Source: Shewanella polaris
Lineage (GTDB): Bacteria > Pseudomonadota > Gammaproteobacteria > Enterobacterales > Shewanellaceae
Assembly: GCF_006385555.1 (NCBI RefSeq)
Contig: NZ_CP041036.1
Coordinates: 1,240,001 to 1,304,000, forward strand
Direction: 5' to 3'
Length of the DNA stretch: 64,000 nt
Made by a program: the position numbers and the translations under genes. This document shows positions 27,087 through 36,262 of this stretch, piece by piece; the stretch's first letter is position 1, and each line of letters begins with the position of its first letter. Below the pieces are notes generated by a model. That model did not search any database. It saw only the letters and a list, made by a program, of their open reading frames with translations, and had not been told where the DNA came from.

Positions 27087-28100
27087 ATGTTGAATAACAA
27101 AACTGTTTTAATCACCGGTGGTACTGGCTCATTTGGTAAGCAATTTATCAATACAATTTTAGAGCGTTACCCAGAAGTAAAAAAAATTATCATTTATTCT
27201 CGAGATGAGTTAAAACAATCAATAATTAAGCAGAAGTACCCTGCTCATGATTATCCTCAGTTACGTTTTTTTATTGGTGATGTGCGGGACAAAAGTAGAT
27301 TAACACAGGCTTGCGAGGGCGTAGATGTAATTATTCATGCAGCAGCGATTAAACAAGTTGATACGGCTGAATATAACCCTACTGAGTGTATTCGTACTAA
27401 TGTTGATGGAGCCGAGAATGTTATTCATGCTGCACTAGCGTGTGGTGTCCACGATGTTGTTGCACTATCAACTGACAAAGCTTGTGCACCCATAAACTTA
27501 TACGGAGCTACTAAATTAGTTTCTGACAAACTGTTTGCTGCTGCTAATAATATCCGTGGTTCAAAAGATATTAAATTTAGCGTTGTTCGTTATGGGAATG
27601 TCATGGGGTCTCGTGGTTCAGTTATTCCTTTTTTCTTAGAAAAACGTAAAGATGGTGTTTTACCTATTACTCATGAAGAGATGACTCGTTTTAACATATC
27701 CTTACAAGATGGTGTAAATTTAGTTATGTTTGCTTTAGGGAACCATTTAGGCGGTGAGATTTTTATCCCTAAGATTCCATCTTATAAAATTTTAGATATA
27801 GCAAAAGCCATTGCTCCAGAGTGTGAAATTCGTAATGTCGGTATCCGTCCTGGTGAAAAATTACATGAAGAGATGATAACGGATACGGATTCCTTAAATA
27901 CTATCGATTTAGGCCTTTATTATGCAATACTTCCTTCAGTTTCTTATACTTATACAGAGAATCAGTACATGATGCATCATAAAGCACAAAAGGTTCCTTT
28001 TGGTTTTAAGTATAATTCCGGCACAAATACCGAATGGGAAACAGTTGAAGGGTTACGTGATTTAATTAAAATTCATGTAGATCCAAGCTTTACTGTATAG
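27087..28100 (+). CDS. UDP-HexNAc 4,6-dehydratase (PseB/FlaA1-type)
   Basis: A 337-residue SDR of the inverting PseB/FlaA1/FnlA group. Landmarks: VLITGGTGSFGKQF, the IYSRDELKQ segment characteristic of this group, HAAAIKQVDTAEYNP, ALSTDKACAPINLYGATK (catalytic Thr-Asp-Lys and Tyr-x-x-x-Lys) and RPGEKLHEEMI. It should make a UDP-2-acetamido-2,6-dideoxy-hexos-4-ulose from UDP-GlcNAc. The start at 27087 has GGA seven bases upstream; earlier in-frame starts lack support. It opens the nonulosonate cassette. Confidence 0.85.
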   Translation: MLNNKTVLITGGTGSFGKQFINTILERYPEVKKIIIYSRDELKQSIIKQKYPAHDYPQLRFFIGDVRDKSRLTQACEGVDVIIHAAAIKQVDTAEYNPTECIRTNVDGAENVIHAALACGVHDVVALSTDKACAPINLYGATKLVSDKLFAAANNIRGSKDIKFSVVRYGNVMGSRGSVIPFFLEKRKDGVLPITHEEMTRFNISLQDGVNLVMFALGNHLGGEIFIPKIPSYKILDIAKAIAPECEIRNVGIRPGEKLHEEMITDTDSLNTIDLGLYYAILPSVSYTYTENQYMMHHKAQKVPFGFKYNSGTNTEWETVEGLRDLIKIHVDPSFTV

Positions 28101-28112
28101 GAGATTTAATAG

Positions 28113-28808
28113 ATGACTAGAATACTAGCTATTATACCTGCCAGAGCTGGTAGTAAGCGAATACCAGGTAAAAATCTGAAAAATTTTTTAGGTAAAGAGA
28201 TTATTAGTTATCCGATTAAGGCTTTATTAGCAGTTAATGATATCGATACCGTTATTGTGTCTACAGATTCAGAAAAGATTAAGTCTATTGCTTTGAATTA
28301 TGGAGCTTCGGTACCATTTATTAGGAGTAAGAAAAATTCAGATGACTTCGCTACTACTTTTGATGTTATTGAAGAAGTGCTAAGTAATTGTGATCGAAAC
28401 TTTGATCTCGTTTGCTGTGTATATCCAACATCAGTCTTTGTTACTAGTAATATGTTATCAGAAGCTATTCAAGTACTACAATCAAATGCTACTGCAAGTA
28501 GTATTGCATCAGTTCTCGAATATAGCCACCCGATTCAACGGTCTTTAATTAGAAAGGATGGTTTTTTAGTATCTAATCACCCTGAGTGCTATAACATGAG
28601 AAGCCAAGATCTTGCTGTTAATTATCATGATGCGGGACAATTTTACATCTTTAAACCTGATGTTGTCATGACAGAGAAACGATTAATTACTGATGCCTGT
28701 ATACCATTCGTCATCAATCCAAATGATGCTCACGATATTGACACAATTGATGATTGGAAATTAGCTGAACTTAAATATAAATTTAAAACCCATAAGGTCA
28801 ATAAGTGA
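28113..28808 (+). CDS. Acylneuraminate/pseudaminate cytidylyltransferase-like protein (PseF-like)
   Basis: A 231-residue CMP-nonulosonate synthetase. IIPARAGSKRIPGKNLKNF is the NeuA/PseF/LegF P-loop signature; SDDFATTFDV, CCVYPTSVFVT, MRSQDLAVNYHDAGQFYIF and the metal-binding AHDIDTIDDW follow the PseF pattern most closely. It activates the finished nonulosonate with CTP. The next gene starts on a GTGA overlap. Confidence 0.88.
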   Translation: MTRILAIIPARAGSKRIPGKNLKNFLGKEIISYPIKALLAVNDIDTVIVSTDSEKIKSIALNYGASVPFIRSKKNSDDFATTFDVIEEVLSNCDRNFDLVCCVYPTSVFVTSNMLSEAIQVLQSNATASSIASVLEYSHPIQRSLIRKDGFLVSNHPECYNMRSQDLAVNYHDAGQFYIFKPDVVMTEKRLITDACIPFVINPNDAHDIDTIDDWKLAELKYKFKTHKVNK

Positions 28809-29677
28809 AAAAGCTTTTATTAATAGGCTCTAATGGGCTACTTGGAACTTCCCTGGTTAAGTTATTACAACCTCATTATGAGTTGGTCACATTAACCAGA
28901 ACGTCACCTAATAGTGATTATAATCTAGATATGACCTCCAAAATTAAATGCAGTCATTTATTAGCCGAAGTTAAACCCGATTTAATAGTTAACCTGGCAG
29001 CACTGACTAATGTTGATGCTTGTGAATATGATTTGAATTTTGCATATCAAGTTAATACAAGAATTGCTGAAAATATTTCAGCTTATAGCAATCACCACAA
29101 AGATGTTTTTGTAGTTCATATATCCACAGATCATATCTATGACGCTGATAACTCTACTGAAGAAGATGTTGTCATTACTAATAATTATGCAATGACAAAA
29201 TATTGTGGTGAAAAAAGTTTTAAATCTGAAAACGTTGTGATTTTACGAACAAATTTTTTTGGTAAAAGCTTAAGTGAAAGTTCAGAAGGTTTATGTAATT
29301 CTATTTATAAATTAGTTTTATCTAATCAGGAACTGAATCTATTTAATGATGTTTTCTTTTCACCTTTATCAATTCACACATTATGTGATGTGATTCTCAT
29401 TTGTCTACAAAAAAAAATACCAGGTGTATTTAATGTAGGTTCAAAAGGTGGTATGTCTAAAGAAAATTTTTTGAAGGCATTCCTTCAGTTATCTGGTTTT
29501 AAGGATTTTAAATATCGGTCAATTTCTGTAAATGATATAGCGTTAAAAACCGCTAGACCTAAAGATATGAGGATGGATGTAAGTTTGTTTGAAAAAAAAT
29601 ATAATTATAACTTACCAATATTAATTAATGAAATTGAGAGTGTAGCAAATGAATTCAAAAAAGATTCTGTCAAGTAA
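28805..29677 (+). CDS. RmlD-like NAD(P)-dependent sugar reductase
   Basis: A 290-residue SDR resembling dTDP-4-dehydrorhamnose reductase: LLIGSNGLLGTSLVKLL, PDLIVNLAALTNVDACEYD, HISTDHIYD and the Tyr-x-x-x-Lys in NNYAMTKYCGE. The catalytic residues look intact. A separate complete rfbD lies at 44850, so this copy is unlikely to serve rhamnose synthesis. It is embedded between the cytidylyltransferase and NeuB-like genes. The likely substrate is the 4-keto-6-deoxy sugar made by the 27087 dehydratase. GTG start. Confidence 0.8.
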   Translation: MKKLLLIGSNGLLGTSLVKLLQPHYELVTLTRTSPNSDYNLDMTSKIKCSHLLAEVKPDLIVNLAALTNVDACEYDLNFAYQVNTRIAENISAYSNHHKDVFVVHISTDHIYDADNSTEEDVVITNNYAMTKYCGEKSFKSENVVILRTNFFGKSLSESSEGLCNSIYKLVLSNQELNLFNDVFFSPLSIHTLCDVILICLQKKIPGVFNVGSKGGMSKENFLKAFLQLSGFKDFKYRSISVNDIALKTARPKDMRMDVSLFEKKYNYNLPILINEIESVANEFKKDSVK

Positions 29678-30737
29678 ATTTAACATAGGTAATACTTCGG
29701 TTACAGCTGCTGGTGAACCTTATTTCATTGCTGACATTGGTGCTAATCATAATGGTGACTTAAATAAAGCAATAGAATTAATTTATTTAGCAGCAGAATC
29801 AGGAGCTCATGCTGCAAAATTTCAACATTTTAAAGCTGATTCCATTGTCAGTAAACATGGTTTTGAAGTGCTAAAGGGTGAGCAGTCTCATCAAAAAAAT
29901 TGGAAAAAATCAGTTTTTGAAGTTTATCAAGATGCTTCGATTGATTTAGATTGGACTAAGACTCTTGTTGAAACTTGTAAACATGCTGGCGTAGAGTTTT
30001 TTACAAGTCCATACTCTACAAGTTTAGTCGATTATGTTGATGAGTACGTACCTGCATTTAAAGTAGGTTCAGGTGATATTACATGGCCGGAAATAATCAA
30101 TAAAATGGCTTCAAAGGGCAAGCCAATGCTCCTCGCTTGTGGTGCCTCGACTTTAGATGAAATAGATAGAGCTGTGCAACAAACTTTATGTCATACCGGT
30201 GAAGTTGTTATAATGCAATGTAATACAAATTATACGGCATCATTAGAAAATTTTAAATATATCAACCTTAACGTATTAAAAACATTAAGATCTATGTATC
30301 CACACGCCATACTTGGATTAAGTGATCATACACCTGGTCATGCTACTACTTTAGGGGCGATAGCACTGGGTGCTAATATAATTGAAAAACATTTTACCGA
30401 TTCTAATAATAATGAAGGGCCAGATCATAAGTTTGCTATGAATCCAAATTCATGGCGAGAAATGGTTGATCGTTCCAATGAGCTCTATTTATCCTTGGGT
30501 TCAGGCATCAAAAGAGTGGAAGACAATGAGAAAGAAACAGTGATTGTACAGCGTCGCTCAATTCGTTTGACTCAAGATGTAAAAGTTGGTGAGGTTTTAA
30601 CTAAAGAACATCTAGAATGTCTACGTCCATGTCCTGATGATGCTATTGAACCTTATCACCTAGAAAAGCTCCTTGGTAAAAAAATTACCGAAACTGTTGC
30701 AGCTGGAGACTATATCAAATGGCATCAAGTCAAGTAG
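29649..30737 (+). CDS. Nonulosonic acid synthase (NeuB/PseI family)
   Basis: A 362-residue two-domain synthase. The TIM barrel has YFIADIGANHNGDLNKAIEL, AAKFQHFKADS, FFTSPYS, FKVGSGDITW and GLSDHTPGHAT. The C-terminal antifreeze-like SAF domain begins near residue 290 (VVQRRSIRLTQDVKVGEVLT). It condenses PEP with a six-carbon 2-acetamido sugar to give a nine-carbon nonulosonate. It overlaps the reductase gene by 29 bases and the next gene by 19 bases, so this is a tightly coupled cassette. Confidence 0.9.
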   Translation: MNSKKILSSKFNIGNTSVTAAGEPYFIADIGANHNGDLNKAIELIYLAAESGAHAAKFQHFKADSIVSKHGFEVLKGEQSHQKNWKKSVFEVYQDASIDLDWTKTLVETCKHAGVEFFTSPYSTSLVDYVDEYVPAFKVGSGDITWPEIINKMASKGKPMLLACGASTLDEIDRAVQQTLCHTGEVVIMQCNTNYTASLENFKYINLNVLKTLRSMYPHAILGLSDHTPGHATTLGAIALGANIIEKHFTDSNNNEGPDHKFAMNPNSWREMVDRSNELYLSLGSGIKRVEDNEKETVIVQRRSIRLTQDVKVGEVLTKEHLECLRPCPDDAIEPYHLEKLLGKKITETVAAGDYIKWHQVK

Positions 30738-31396
30738 CTATCATTATACCTGCTTTCAATGAGGCCGCGAGTATTGGGGGGGTGATAACTGAACTTCTTG
30801 ACATCGTGGGACCAGAGATCACTATTGTTGTTGTTAATGATTCTTCTTCTGATAATACAGGTGCAACTGCTAGAAAGGCTGGTGCATTGGTGGTTGATTT
30901 AAAAATGAACCATGGTTACGCAGAGGCTATTAACCAAGGACTTGCATACGCAAGTTCAGATTTGGATGTTAATTATCTACTAACTATGGATGCAGATGGA
31001 CAACATGACCCTTATTCTGTGAAAAAAATAATTCAATCGATGTTGACTGATGACGTCGATCTAATTGTTGGTCAACGTGCAGAATCTGCGCGTTTTTCCG
31101 AATGGTTATATGGTCAATATTTTTCAAAAAAATTCAATATAACAGATCCTTTATGTGGCCTGAAAGTCTATAAAAAACACCTTTATGATGAGTATGGCGC
31201 TTTTGAAACCTATGATTCAATTGGTACTGAATTACTTACATGGGCTCTACTGAAAGGATTTAAAATAAAGCAGTTGCCAGTTAATATAAGAAGTCGACAG
31301 GATGAACCTCGCTTTGGTTCATTATGGTTAGCCAACAAGCGTATATTTATTAGCCTTGTAAAAACTATAAAGTATATACAAATAAATAAACCTTGA
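30719..31396 (+). CDS. GT2 family glycosyltransferase (DPM1-like)
   Basis: A 225-residue single-domain GT-A enzyme without membrane segments. VAIIIPAFNEAASIGGVI, VVNDSSSDNTGATARKAG, the LLTMDADGQHDP metal-binding motif and DPLCGLKVYKK follow the dolichol-phosphate mannosyltransferase-like pattern. It overlaps the NeuB-like gene by 19 bases, so its product probably acts with that cassette, either as a polyprenyl-phosphate glycosyltransferase or a repeat-unit transferase. Confidence 0.82.
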   Translation: MASSQVAIIIPAFNEAASIGGVITELLDIVGPEITIVVVNDSSSDNTGATARKAGALVVDLKMNHGYAEAINQGLAYASSDLDVNYLLTMDADGQHDPYSVKKIIQSMLTDDVDLIVGQRAESARFSEWLYGQYFSKKFNITDPLCGLKVYKKHLYDEYGAFETYDSIGTELLTWALLKGFKIKQLPVNIRSRQDEPRFGSLWLANKRIFISLVKTIKYIQINKP

Positions 31397-31583
31397 TTAA
31401 ATAAGGGCTGAGCTAGACGAAGATACTTATGGTATTAATATAAAATAAAGTGTTTGAGGTTTACATCAGTTTACTTCAAGGGTTAGTCAACTAGATTAAT
31501 CTGAGTAATGAAGTTTTATAGCATATTACATGTTAAATTGTTTACTTATAATTAAGCTACAGTGGGGGAATGAAGTTATTTAA

Positions 31584-33002
31584 ATGAATATTATTAAATT
31601 GTTTAGATTATCTAACGATGCTTTAAAACGTGAAGATGAACTTAATCTAGCGTATCTTTACGGGCAAAAGCTAAATGATGTACCCCACATTATAAATAAT
31701 AAAACTAGAATTAAAGGTGTTATTTTAAGAGTCTTAGCATTTTTTTACATTATAGCTAGAAAAAGCAAGTTAAGCTTTGGTGTAAATAATATCAAGGAAG
31801 ATGTTTTTATTTATGCTGGCACACAGAATCAATTAAATAGTCTCATACCAACAGTGGAAGCTTTAATCAAATTAGATATTCAACATGCTCTAGTTCTGGG
31901 TAATAAGGCTGTAAAAGGAAATAATGACTTCGTTAACTTGTCAGTCAGTCTTAAAGTTTTATTTGTCGCGTTGTTATTGTTTTTATTTAATGTAGTTCCT
32001 CTTTATTTAAAATTAAAAAGTAAAAATAAAGAAGTTGAAATTGAATTTGCATTTAATTTCTTTTGTGAAGCATATCTATATATTCCTGTTTTTTTATCTA
32101 TGCTAGAGAAAAAAAGTAAATGCAATATCGTCAAGTTAATTGTAATGTCAAATGATCATAATGTAGATAATAGATGCTTAAGATTAATTGGTGAAGTATT
32201 AAACATTAAAACGCTATACATGCAGCATGCATCTGTCTCAGAGTTATTCCCACCATTAAAGTATGATTATGCACTACTTGATGGTCAAATGGCATTTAAT
32301 ACATATTTAAATTGTTCATCTAAGTATTTGTCAATAAATAATCATCAAACAGATGTCTTTCTTTCTGGACAGAAAAAAGCAATAAATTTTGGCTGTAAAA
32401 ATAAAGGTAAAAGTATAGGGATCGCTGTAAATATTTTAGATGATATAGATGATGTTTTGCACTTAGTAAATATTCTTGTTAATAATAAATTTGATGTTGT
32501 CGTTAGAACACACCCTGGCCAAAAAAAATCTTTTGTTAATATCCTTAGACACTACATTGTTAAAAATGTTTTAGTGACTTGGTCTAACTCAAAAGAAGAT
32601 AGTTTGATAAATTTTTTCTCCTCGGTAAGCTGTGTTATAGCTGCGAATACTAGCATTCATTTGGAAGCTGCTTTGGCAAATTTAGCAACGATATACTATG
32701 AGTTTTCAAAAGATGCAACTAAACCAGATTATTATGGATATGTTAAGAATGGAGTGTCATTTGAGTTAAATCGCGGTGATTTGATTCGTTCGCTTCAGGA
32801 AGGTATTAATTACTGTAATTCACCTTCCCGGAATCAAGCATTGAAAAGTTATAGTGAAAGCTACGCTACTAAATGGGAACATAGGGAAGGTGTGTTAGCT
32901 GCATTGTTGATAAAAAAATTATTGTATCAGCAACATACAAACGATTTGTTTTATCGTCATTTTTCAAATAATATTTTTTCTGTTTATAAAATAAAAAGTT
33001 AA
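31584..33002 (+). CDS. Putative GT-B-fold glycosyltransferase, candidate nonulosonate transferase
   Basis: A 472-residue protein not assignable with confidence to a named family. There is a hydrophobic segment near residues 125-145 (LSVSLKVLFVALLLFLFNVVPLY) in the N-terminal half. The C-terminal half has features of GT-B enzymes that use CMP-sugars or CDP-glycerol: YMQHASVSELFPP, FDVVVRTHPGQKK and NTSIHLEAALANLATIYYEF (a Ser-x-His-Leu-Glu nucleotide-site-like element). It lies directly after the CMP-nonulosonate genes. Preceded by a 187-bp AT-rich gap. Confidence 0.6.
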   Translation: MNIIKLFRLSNDALKREDELNLAYLYGQKLNDVPHIINNKTRIKGVILRVLAFFYIIARKSKLSFGVNNIKEDVFIYAGTQNQLNSLIPTVEALIKLDIQHALVLGNKAVKGNNDFVNLSVSLKVLFVALLLFLFNVVPLYLKLKSKNKEVEIEFAFNFFCEAYLYIPVFLSMLEKKSKCNIVKLIVMSNDHNVDNRCLRLIGEVLNIKTLYMQHASVSELFPPLKYDYALLDGQMAFNTYLNCSSKYLSINNHQTDVFLSGQKKAINFGCKNKGKSIGIAVNILDDIDDVLHLVNILVNNKFDVVVRTHPGQKKSFVNILRHYIVKNVLVTWSNSKEDSLINFFSSVSCVIAANTSIHLEAALANLATIYYEFSKDATKPDYYGYVKNGVSFELNRGDLIRSLQEGINYCNSPSRNQALKSYSESYATKWEHREGVLAALLIKKLLYQQHTNDLFYRHFSNNIFSVYKIKS

Positions 33003-33265
33003 TGCATTTGATTCATTAAAATGTATTTTTATTAAATTTATAAAGTATTATCTTTTCTCAATATTTTTTGTTGCATTATCTTTTATAGGTGAGTCGTAGA
33101 AATAACATCGTACATTTTAATGACTGAGTTAAAGTGTTAACTATAATGCTATAGTACAGTGATAAATATTTTGTTAATACCATTTAAAAGTTTAGCAGAT
33201 ATAATTAAATAGTTAAATAAATCGAATTTACTGATTTATATTATTTTGATTTTATAGAGGTAAAA

Positions 33266-33781
33266 ATGTTTTTTTTATTAGATTACATGCGTAAAATAAA
33301 AATAAAAATGAAGAGGTTTTATTATACTTATAGGTCACTTAGAGGTATTTCGGAATACCGTGAATTACCTAATGTAAATAATAAGTCCTATTTTAATAAT
33401 AATACAGCATTAGGTCTCAATTGTAACTTTAATGGGATGGCAATAAGTGGAGGAGGAAAAGTCACTATTGGTAACAATTTCCACTCTGGTAGCGAGTGTC
33501 AAATAATAACTCAAAATCATAATATTAATGGTGGCTCGATACCCTACGATAATACATATATAATCAAAGACGTTGAAATTGGTGATAATGTTTGGGTAGG
33601 TAATCGTGTTATAATCCTCGGAGGAGTTAAGATTGGTGAGGGTGCCGTTATTCAAGCAGGAAGTGTTGTGGTTTCTGATATACCTGCCTTGGCTATAGCT
33701 GGTGGGCATCCAGCTAAAGTATTCTCTTGCCGTGACTCCTTACATTATGAGTATCATAAAAAAAATAAAAATTTTAATTAG
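33266..33781 (+). CDS. Left-handed beta-helix O-acetyltransferase (CatB/WbbJ-like)
   Basis: A 171-residue hexapeptide-repeat acyltransferase. Coils are seen in GGGKVTIGNNFHSGSECQII, VEIGDNVWVGNRVIILGGV and KIGEGAVIQAGSVVVSDIP; AIAGGHPAKV is the usual ending of the fold. The His in TQNHNI is the likely catalytic base. It presumably O-acetylates a sugar of the repeat unit using acetyl-CoA. AGAGG precedes the ATG. Confidence 0.88.
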   Translation: MFFLLDYMRKIKIKMKRFYYTYRSLRGISEYRELPNVNNKSYFNNNTALGLNCNFNGMAISGGGKVTIGNNFHSGSECQIITQNHNINGGSIPYDNTYIIKDVEIGDNVWVGNRVIILGGVKIGEGAVIQAGSVVVSDIPALAIAGGHPAKVFSCRDSLHYEYHKKNKNFN

Positions 33782-33799
33782 TATCTTGGGATTTCATAA

Positions 33800-35065
33800 A
33801 TGAAGGTTAATTTACGCATAAAAGGAATTTATTTTTTAGTTTTCTTGTTATCTTTTAATTTGTTTTTTCCTACTTTTAATAATATTTTCGACGAAAATGG
33901 AGGAACAGGTGTCTTAATAATCAACTTTGTAATGTTTTCATTTTTATTTCTACATTCAATTTATTCATATTTTTACAAAAGGTTATATTTTACACAAACT
34001 GAGTTGATAGCTTTTTTTATTTCCCTTTCTTTCTTAGTAAACATCCTTGTTACTGGTATTAATAATCATGAATTGATTTTTTCCGATGTATATGAACTTT
34101 TTAGACCAGTTTATTATTTGTTTTGTTTTTTGTATGGATTTAATTTGATAAGATTAAATACCATGTCGGTTGGCGATTTTGTTAAATATATGTCTTTCGG
34201 TATTTTTTTTACAGCTTTATTCAGTTTGCTATGTATAGTTTTTATTAATTCTTTTGGATTAAGTGTCATTTCTTTATACGCAAAATATTCTCTTATTCCC
34301 AACTTAAGGTTTACAGGGACATTTCAAAATCCTTATGATTTTGCTTTTATTAGTGCTTTACCTTTAAGTTATTTTTTAACAAGATTTATTCTTTCTGGTT
34401 CTAAAGTTTGTTTAATATATATATCGATTATCTTAATTACTATGGCATTTGGTCAGAGTAAATCTGGTTTCATAACTCTGTTATCTGTAATAATTCTTAA
34501 TTTAATTTTATATAAATTTTACGAAAGCAATTCTCAAAAATCAAAAGCTGTTAATTTAAGGCTTGCTTTGTTTCCTATAGCTTTCTTTACTTCTTGCATT
34601 TTCTTGTACATCATTTTCGCAGACCAGTTCCAATATTTAATAAATGGATTAATTTCAATGTCGTCAGGTGGCGATAGGTCATCTAAAATTAGATTGGATC
34701 AGTTTTTTCTACTGCTAAATATGATAAATGAAGACATGTTTAAATTCTTAGTAGGTTTTGGTTCTTTTAAAAGTAGTGGTTTAATGTTCGAGTCTCAGTA
34801 CTCTTTATATTTATTTAGATATGGGGTTTATGGGGTTTTTTTATTATTTTGTTTTATTTTATTACCACTAGTAATTTTTTTCTTTTCAAAAAAAATTACA
34901 GGCCTTCAAAAGCTGATTGTTTTACTTTTTGTTTTTTCTGCTATTCCGTCAGGTTTCGGGAATAATGTTTTGGACCAATCAAGAATACCTTTTTTGTATT
35001 TTTCTTTTTTGGGAGTTATCTTTTCAGTTGTTATGCAAAAAAATAGGCATAAGGAGAAAATGTGA
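33800..35065 (+). CDS. wzy: O-antigen/capsule polymerase (Wzy)
   Basis: A 421-residue polytopic membrane protein with about 10-12 hydrophobic segments, no enzyme motif and a long periplasmic-type loop in the last third (SMSSGGDRSSKIRLDQFF). MAFGQSKSGFITLL and the RYGVYGVFLLF region occur in Wzy proteins. It is the only polymerase candidate in a locus that has wzx and wzz. Sequence conservation in Wzy is low, so the call rests on topology and context. Confidence 0.85.
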   Translation: MKVNLRIKGIYFLVFLLSFNLFFPTFNNIFDENGGTGVLIINFVMFSFLFLHSIYSYFYKRLYFTQTELIAFFISLSFLVNILVTGINNHELIFSDVYELFRPVYYLFCFLYGFNLIRLNTMSVGDFVKYMSFGIFFTALFSLLCIVFINSFGLSVISLYAKYSLIPNLRFTGTFQNPYDFAFISALPLSYFLTRFILSGSKVCLIYISIILITMAFGQSKSGFITLLSVIILNLILYKFYESNSQKSKAVNLRLALFPIAFFTSCIFLYIIFADQFQYLINGLISMSSGGDRSSKIRLDQFFLLLNMINEDMFKFLVGFGSFKSSGLMFESQYSLYLFRYGVYGVFLLFCFILLPLVIFFFSKKITGLQKLIVLLFVFSAIPSGFGNNVLDQSRIPFLYFSFLGVIFSVVMQKNRHKEKM

Positions 35066-36252
35066 AGTCTGTTTTATTATCTAACCTATCTTATTTTGGA
35101 AAATATGGTGGAGTTGAAAATTCTATAAGATTTATATCTAATTCACTTTTGAAGATGAATTATGATGTTATTATATTATATGGATATATAAAAAATGATG
35201 ATAGATTCCAAAGGACGTTTTTTTCTGATGGAATTAAGTACTATAGTTTTAAATATCAACCTTTCAACTCTAATTTTCTCAATAAGTTTTATCTACCTGT
35301 TGCTATACTTGAGCTTATATACACTTTTTATTTAATTAAAGTAGATAATAATGTAACTCATTCTATTAGCCGGAATCAATTTGTCTGTTATTTTGCAAAT
35401 AAGTTTTTTAATGGGCGGAATACTTATATTGCACCAGGATTTAGCCAGTTTCAATCTTCAAAAAATTTTTTGGGTTCATCTGGTTTTTTTCGTAAAATCA
35501 AGAATAAGCTCCATAATTATTTCGATTTTCAAGCAATAGCAATGTCAAATAGAATTATCGTTTTTTCTGATAATATGTTAAAGCAAGCTAAACAAGTAAT
35601 AGCTACTTCAACCTTACCAACTAACATTGTTCAAATCGAAATTTCTAAGCCCGGTGTGGATAGAAAAATTTTCCATCCGATCAAAACATCTGAGAAAAAT
35701 ATCATACGGCAGAAGTTAGGTTTATCTGAACATGATTTAATAATATTATGTGTTGGTCGATTTGTTGCCGCAAAAGGTTTTGATATTGCTATTAAGTCAA
35801 TGGCTTTAGTTAAAGATAAGCGGTTATTTCTTGTTATAGTTGGTGATGGATTACTATTTGATAATTATCGTCAGCTTATCCAAGATTTAAACCTAACTAA
35901 AAAGATATTACTTGTAGGTCCTACTAATTCCGTGTCTGATTACTATAAGGCATCGGATTATTTTTTAATGTCATCTATTTATGAACCTTTAGGTCAAACT
36001 ATTTTGGAGTCTATTGCATGTGGAGTTCCTGTTATTGCTTTTAAAGATAAAGAAGTCATAACTGCAACACACGAAATTTTAGGGGATACTGCATGTACTT
36101 ATGTTGATAATGTTGAACCTTTAACTTTGGCTAATTCTTTATCTTCTTTAGATGTTTTGGATTCAGAGTCTTATAAGGAAAAAGTTACATCTTCGTTAAC
36201 TTTAGCTAATGATTTTACTTGGGATAAATTAGCTATTCAACTTATTAATTAA
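35062..36252 (+). CDS. GT4 family glycosyltransferase (GT-B, Glycos_transf_1)
   Basis: A 396-residue GT-B transferase. The acceptor-binding half includes YFGKYGGVENSIRFIS; the donor half has ILCVGRFVAAKGFDIAI, LVIVGDGLLFDNY and SSIYEPLGQTILESIACGVPVIAF, the E-x7-E motif of retaining GT4 enzymes. GTG start overlapping the wzy stop, with AAGGAG upstream. Confidence 0.9.
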   Translation: MKSVLLSNLSYFGKYGGVENSIRFISNSLLKMNYDVIILYGYIKNDDRFQRTFFSDGIKYYSFKYQPFNSNFLNKFYLPVAILELIYTFYLIKVDNNVTHSISRNQFVCYFANKFFNGRNTYIAPGFSQFQSSKNFLGSSGFFRKIKNKLHNYFDFQAIAMSNRIIVFSDNMLKQAKQVIATSTLPTNIVQIEISKPGVDRKIFHPIKTSEKNIIRQKLGLSEHDLIILCVGRFVAAKGFDIAIKSMALVKDKRLFLVIVGDGLLFDNYRQLIQDLNLTKKILLVGPTNSVSDYYKASDYFLMSSIYEPLGQTILESIACGVPVIAFKDKEVITATHEILGDTACTYVDNVEPLTLANSLSSLDVLDSESYKEKVTSSLTLANDFTWDKLAIQLIN

Positions 36253-36262
36253 GAGTGTCATA

